A DNA stretch of 51,129 nucleotides, taken from Actinomycetes bacterium. GTDB lineage: Bacteria; Actinomycetota; Actinomycetes; Nanopelagicales; Nanopelagicaceae. The notes beneath the pieces were generated by a model, which saw only the letters and a list, made by a program, of their open reading frames with translations, ran no database searches and had not been told where the DNA came from. The number at the start of each line of letters is the position of its first letter. Within the stretch, counting starts at the first letter, position 1. This document shows positions 48,135 through 51,129 of this stretch, one piece after another. The stretch covers positions 1-51,129 of the forward strand of contig JAHEXJ010000009.1 in the NCBI GenBank assembly GCA_023252155.1. The letters are read 5' to 3'. A program made the translations under genes and the position numbers.

Positions 48135-49400
48135 TTACCAAGTTAGCAAATCAGTAGTCAGGGTCGTGACTAAGGAGGCAAGAGTAACCGAGGTCGTCTC
48201 TCCTGTGTTCATCTGCTTCAAATCAACACTTCCGGTTGAAAGTTCAGCGTCGCCAATAATGACGACATATCGTGTCCCACTCTTATCGGCGCTTTTCATC
48301 GCACTCTTCAAGGATCTGTCACCGAAGGCGATTTCCACGGTGAGGTCATGGGCACGCAATTCCTGCGAGATCGATAGAGCTACCGTCTTTGCCTGGTTGC
48401 CCAAGGGAATCAAATAGAGATCAGTTAGAAATGCCGCCGAATCGACAACGCCTTCAGCTTCGGCCGCGAGAAGTGCACGATCCACGCCTAAACCAAAGCC
48501 AATTCCCGATAATGGTTGACCACCTATCTGCTCCATGAGCCCGTCGTAGCGACCACCGCCACCTATCCCGGATTGTGCCCCCAGTAGATCATGAACGAAT
48601 TCAAAGGTCGTGCCCGTGTAGTAATCCAAACCACGAACCATCCTTGGATTGATTGTAAATTCAATCCCGAGATCCTTGAGATAAGACTGAACTGCTTCAA
48701 AGTGCGTACGCGATTCGTCGGTCAAGTAATCCAATAGCAATGGCGCCTTATCCATGAGGGCTCGGATTTCTTTTCGTTTATCGTCAAATAGTCGCAAGGG
48801 ATTGATTTCTGCTCGGGCCAAGGTGGCTTCATCAAGATCAAGGCTTTCGATGTAGCGAAGTAGATCCACTCGGTGCAATGCGCGGGTTTGCGCATCGCCT
48901 AAGGATGTGATCTCGAGTCTAAATTGCTTCAACCCCAGTGCACGGTAACCGGCATCGGCAATTGCTATCACTTCAGCATCAAGTGCAGGATCATCCGAAC
49001 CAACTGCTTCAATGCCGACTGAGTAAAACTGACGATAACGTCCTGCTTGCGGTCTCTCGGCGCGAAAGAAAGCTCCACTATAGAAAACTTTCGTGGGTAG
49101 CGCACCACGATCAAGCCCGTGCTCAATAATCGCTCGCAGTGCGCCGACGGTTCCTTCGGGCCTAAGAGTTAATGAGCGTCCTCCCCGATCTTCAAATGTA
49201 TACATCTCTTTTGTGACAACATCAGTAGAGGCCCCTACTCCCCTGGTAAAGAGTTCAGTGTCTTCAAACACTGGCAATTCGACGAGCTGGTATCCAGATC
49301 GCTTAATCGGTTGAAGCAACGTATCTCTGACCCATTCGAAGGCTCGCGATCGCGGTGGAAAATACTCACTGACGCCTTTAGGAGCTTGGTATTTCATCAT
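48135..49400 (-). CDS. hisS: Histidyl-tRNA synthetase
   Basis: Charges tRNA-His. The 421-residue class II enzyme has motif 2 [14 protein letters not shown], the histidine motif [20 protein letters not shown], and a C-terminal anticodon-binding domain (about 325-421). The start is M-M-K-Y-Q-A-P-K-G. The ATG overlaps the upstream hydrolase gene by 4 bases. Confidence 0.97.
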   Translation of the reverse strand: MMKYQAPKGVSEYFPPRSRAFEWVRDTLLQPIKRSGYQLVELPVFEDTELFTRGVGASTDVVTKEMYTFEDRGGRSLTLRPEGTVGALRAIIEHGLDRGALPTKVFYSGAFFRAERPQAGRYRQFYSVGIEAVGSDDPALDAEVIAIADAGYRALGLKQFRLEITSLGDAQTRALHRVDLLRYIESLDLDEATLARAEINPLRLFDDKRKEIRALMDKAPLLLDYLTDESRTHFEAVQSYLKDLGIEFTINPRMVRGLDYYTGTTFEFVHDLLGAQSGIGGGGRYDGLMEQIGGQPLSGIGFGLGVDRALLAAEAEGVVDSAAFLTDLYLIPLGNQAKTVALSISQELRAHDLTVEIAFGDRSLKSAMKSADKSGTRYVVIIGDAELSTGSVDLKQMNTGETTSVTLASLVTTLTTDLLTW

Positions 49401-50053
49401 CGGGCCAGATTTTTTAGGTACGGGTTTATGCGACGCTCGCGTCCGATCGTGGTCTCTTCACCGTGTCCGGGCAGAACTCGCATCTCATCCGGAAGAGGCA
49501 ATATCTTCTTCTTCAAGGTGTTCTCCATATCCTTAGGTGACCCGGTCGGCTGATCGGTCCGGCCGATGGATCCGGCGAAAAGCACGTCACCGCTGATGAG
49601 GACTTCATCACTGATTGAATACATGATCGATCCACGAGTATGTCCGGGGGCGTGCACGGCAGAAATCTTCATACCAGCAAGATCGAGTATGTCCCCATTT
49701 CTCAATTCTCTAACATCGGCCGGTTCTGAGAAGGCCATTCCTTCGAGAGATTGCGCGAAAACCTGACTCAGGGCCTTTTCTGGATGCTTGAGTAAGACTC
49801 GGTCCTCGGTATGGATATACGCAGGAATCCCATATCCGTCACAGACGGGAAATACGGAGAAGGTGTGGTCGAGGTGCCCGTGGGTGACCAGAGTTGCGAT
49901 CGGTTTGAGGCGGTGTTCTTGGCAAATTTTGAGGATTTCAAAGGAAACGTCAGGCATTCCGGGGTCAATCACGACGCACTCGTGGCCCTCACCTGGGGCG
50001 ATAATCCAACAATTGGTCGCGAAAGCAGGGGCGGCGAAAGAGGTGATCAGCAA
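49397..50053 (-). CDS. Metallo-beta-lactamase-fold hydrolase (glyoxalase II-like)
   Basis: A 218-residue protein with the di-zinc motif T-H-G-H-L-D-H, later ligands H-A-P-G-H-T, S-G-D-V-L-F and P-G-H-G. The pattern is that of glyoxalase II-like thioester hydrolases, which in actinobacteria lie next to hisS. The natural substrate is unknown. TTG 50051-50053 is the preferred start because GGAGGA lies exactly five bases upstream. A GTG seven codons earlier has no ribosome site. It is divergent from the DUF349 gene and overlaps hisS by 4 bases. Confidence 0.9.
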   Translation of the reverse strand: MLITSFAAPAFATNCWIIAPGEGHECVVIDPGMPDVSFEILKICQEHRLKPIATLVTHGHLDHTFSVFPVCDGYGIPAYIHTEDRVLLKHPEKALSQVFAQSLEGMAFSEPADVRELRNGDILDLAGMKISAVHAPGHTRGSIMYSISDEVLISGDVLFAGSIGRTDQPTGSPKDMENTLKKKILPLPDEMRVLPGHGEETTIGRERRINPYLKNLAR

Positions 50054-50128
50054 CGTACTCCTCCATTTCCGCACTTCAGGGATACAGGGTACCTTTTACC
50101 CCGTACCAGATGACTGGTTCAACCTCAC

Positions 50129-50149
50129 GGCTAAGCCCAATGCTTAGCC
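50129..50149. repeat. Perfect 8-base inverted repeat between divergent genes
   Basis: GGCTAAGC, CCAAT, GCTTAGCC. It lies in the 153-base gap between the divergent hydrolase and DUF349 genes, where promoters for both must lie. It could be an operator or an RNA hairpin in the DUF349 leader. A second smaller repeat, GGGTA/TACCC, lies at 50087-50101. Confidence 0.6.
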
Positions 50150-50206
50150 AATGCACGCCGATAGCGACGGTCCACAAATGGCCAACCGCGCTGAAAGGAA
50201 TATGAC

Positions 50207-51129
50207 ATGTCCGAGATTACAACTACAACCGCAGCTTCAGCCCTTATTGGAGATCCCGCTCAGTTCGGAAGAGTCGGAGAAGACGGCACGGTCTATGTCA
50301 TAACACCCGAAGGCGAAAAGGCAGTCGGTTCCTATCCCGGCAAGAGCGCAGAAGAAGCCCTCGCATACTTTGTTCGCAAATTTGAAGCAGTTGCATCCGA
50401 GGTCGCGCTTTTGGCAGCTCGCGTAACAAGTGGCGCCATGGTTCCCTCTGACGCCAACTTGGCCGTCAATCGAATGCGCCAGCAGATAAAAGAATTAAAC
50501 GGCGTCGGAGACCTCGCTGCATTGGCCGCCTCTCTTGAGCACATTCCTTCTCTAATCGAGGGAAATCGCGAAGCCTATGAAGCTAAGAAGGCGGCTGAAA
50601 ACGCTGCCAAAGCCGCCCACCGTCAGGAAGTCTTAGAAGCCAAAACCAAGATCGTGGAGGAGGCCGAATCCTTGGCGCTTTCAGAAAGTTGGAAAGCAAC
50701 AGGTGATCGCCTGAAGGTTCTTCTCGAGGAATGGAAGGCCGCAGCACGTTTGGATAAGAAGTCCGATGCCGAATTGTGGAAGCGCTTTTCTACGTCGCGA
50801 AATAAATTTGATAAGCGTCGCCGCACGCACTTCGCCGCCTTGGACACAATCCAAGAAAAGGTCGCAAACGCCAAGATTGAACTCGTTACCGAGGCAGAGC
50901 AACTAGCCACATCCACCCAATGGGTTCCAACTGCCAAGCGCTTCAAGGTCCTTATGGATCAATGGAAGGCCACCGGTCGGGGCAAAAAGGGTGAAGATGC
51001 CAAACTCTGGAATCGGTTCAAAGCGGCTCAAGATCAATTTTTTGCCGCGAAGAACGCGGACTTAGCCAAGCGCGAAGAGCAAATGGGTGCGAATCTCGCA
51101 AAGCGAGAAGCGCTGATCGCCGAAATTGA
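50207..51129 (+). CDS. DUF349 repeat protein, 3' end outside window
   Basis: The frame from ATG 50207 runs open to the right edge (307 full codons). After an N-terminal region with G-R-V-G-E-D-G-T-V-Y-V and a long helical, Ala/Glu-rich part (about 130-160), it has DUF349 repeats marked by W-K-A-x-G, L-W-x-R-F and basic helices (about 155-225 and 230-300). AAAGGA lies upstream of the ATG at a usual distance. An overlapping ATG at 50202 is in another frame. DUF349 proteins are common beside relA/hisS in actinobacteria. Their function is unknown; nucleic-acid binding is sometimes suggested from charge. Confidence 0.88.
   Translation, partial: MSEITTTTAASALIGDPAQFGRVGEDGTVYVITPEGEKAVGSYPGKSAEEALAYFVRKFEAVASEVALLAARVTSGAMVPSDANLAVNRMRQQIKELNGVGDLAALAASLEHIPSLIEGNREAYEAKKAAENAAKAAHRQEVLEAKTKIVEEAESLALSESWKATGDRLKVLLEEWKAAARLDKKSDAELWKRFSTSRNKFDKRRRTHFAALDTIQEKVANAKIELVTEAEQLATSTQWVPTAKRFKVLMDQWKATGRGKKGEDAKLWNRFKAAQDQFFAAKNADLAKREEQMGANLAKREALIAEI

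Noticed and set aside
50087-50101. GGGTA/TACCC repeat as a terminator
   Set aside because: It lies upstream of both divergent genes, where no transcript should end, and has no U-tract.

Overview
The window is a compact stretch of an actinobacterial chromosome of about 50% GC. No ribosomal RNA, tRNA, CRISPR array, transposon or phage gene is visible. The family content and gene order are actinobacterial: mIHF, BldD, actinobacterial-type Ung, a PriA without helicase motifs, and the orders pyrR-pyrBC-carAB and rpoZ-coaBC-metK-priA-def-fmt-rsmB-rpe. Small gaps, many 1-4 base overlaps and moderate GC suggest a streamlined, perhaps freshwater, lineage such as Nanopelagicales (acI). That placement is inference.

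Layout. (1) 1-5580 (minus): a huge secreted protein with a signal peptide, an IPT/TIG domain and at least 22 InlB-type B-repeats. It runs off the left edge and is interrupted by one in-frame TGA. (2) 5736-7159 (minus): ung and an ABC ATPase, divergent from serB (plus). (3) 8424-32488 (minus): about 24 kb of nearly unbroken co-directional genes. In transcription order these are pyrR, pyrB, pyrC, carA, carB, pyrK, pyrD, pyrF, an mIHF-guanylate kinase fusion, rpoZ, coaBC, metK, priA, def, fmt, rsmB, rpe, an FMN riboswitch, ribD, ribE, ribBA, ribH, a PnuC-family transporter, hisE and hisG. (4) 32627-33133 (plus): a BldD-like regulator. (5) 33111-50053 (minus): nusB, efp, aroQ, aroB, aroK, aroC, aroE, mltG, ruvX, alaS, three small membrane proteins, a divergent FtsH-like membrane AAA protease, a lipoprotein, aspS, hisS and a metallo-beta-lactamase-fold hydrolase. 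(6) 50207-51129 (plus): a DUF349 protein cut by the right edge.

How it works together. The first run makes UMP from bicarbonate, glutamine and aspartate under a PyrR-binding leader hairpin. It continues into nucleotide, cofactor and translation-initiation functions (Gmk, omega, CoA, SAM, deformylase, formyltransferase). It ends in a riboflavin operon under an FMN riboswitch that probably also controls a vitamin transporter and two histidine genes. The second run holds most of the shikimate pathway, EF-P, three tRNA synthetases and envelope proteins.

Most worth a second look: the single-domain mIHF-Gmk fusion; the seven-fold three-domain superrepeat and lone TGA in the giant surface protein; the FtsH-like protease with a glycine-rich insert; the intact c-di-GMP signature of the BldD homologue; and two RNA leaders that appear to act by hiding or flanking ribosome binding sites.
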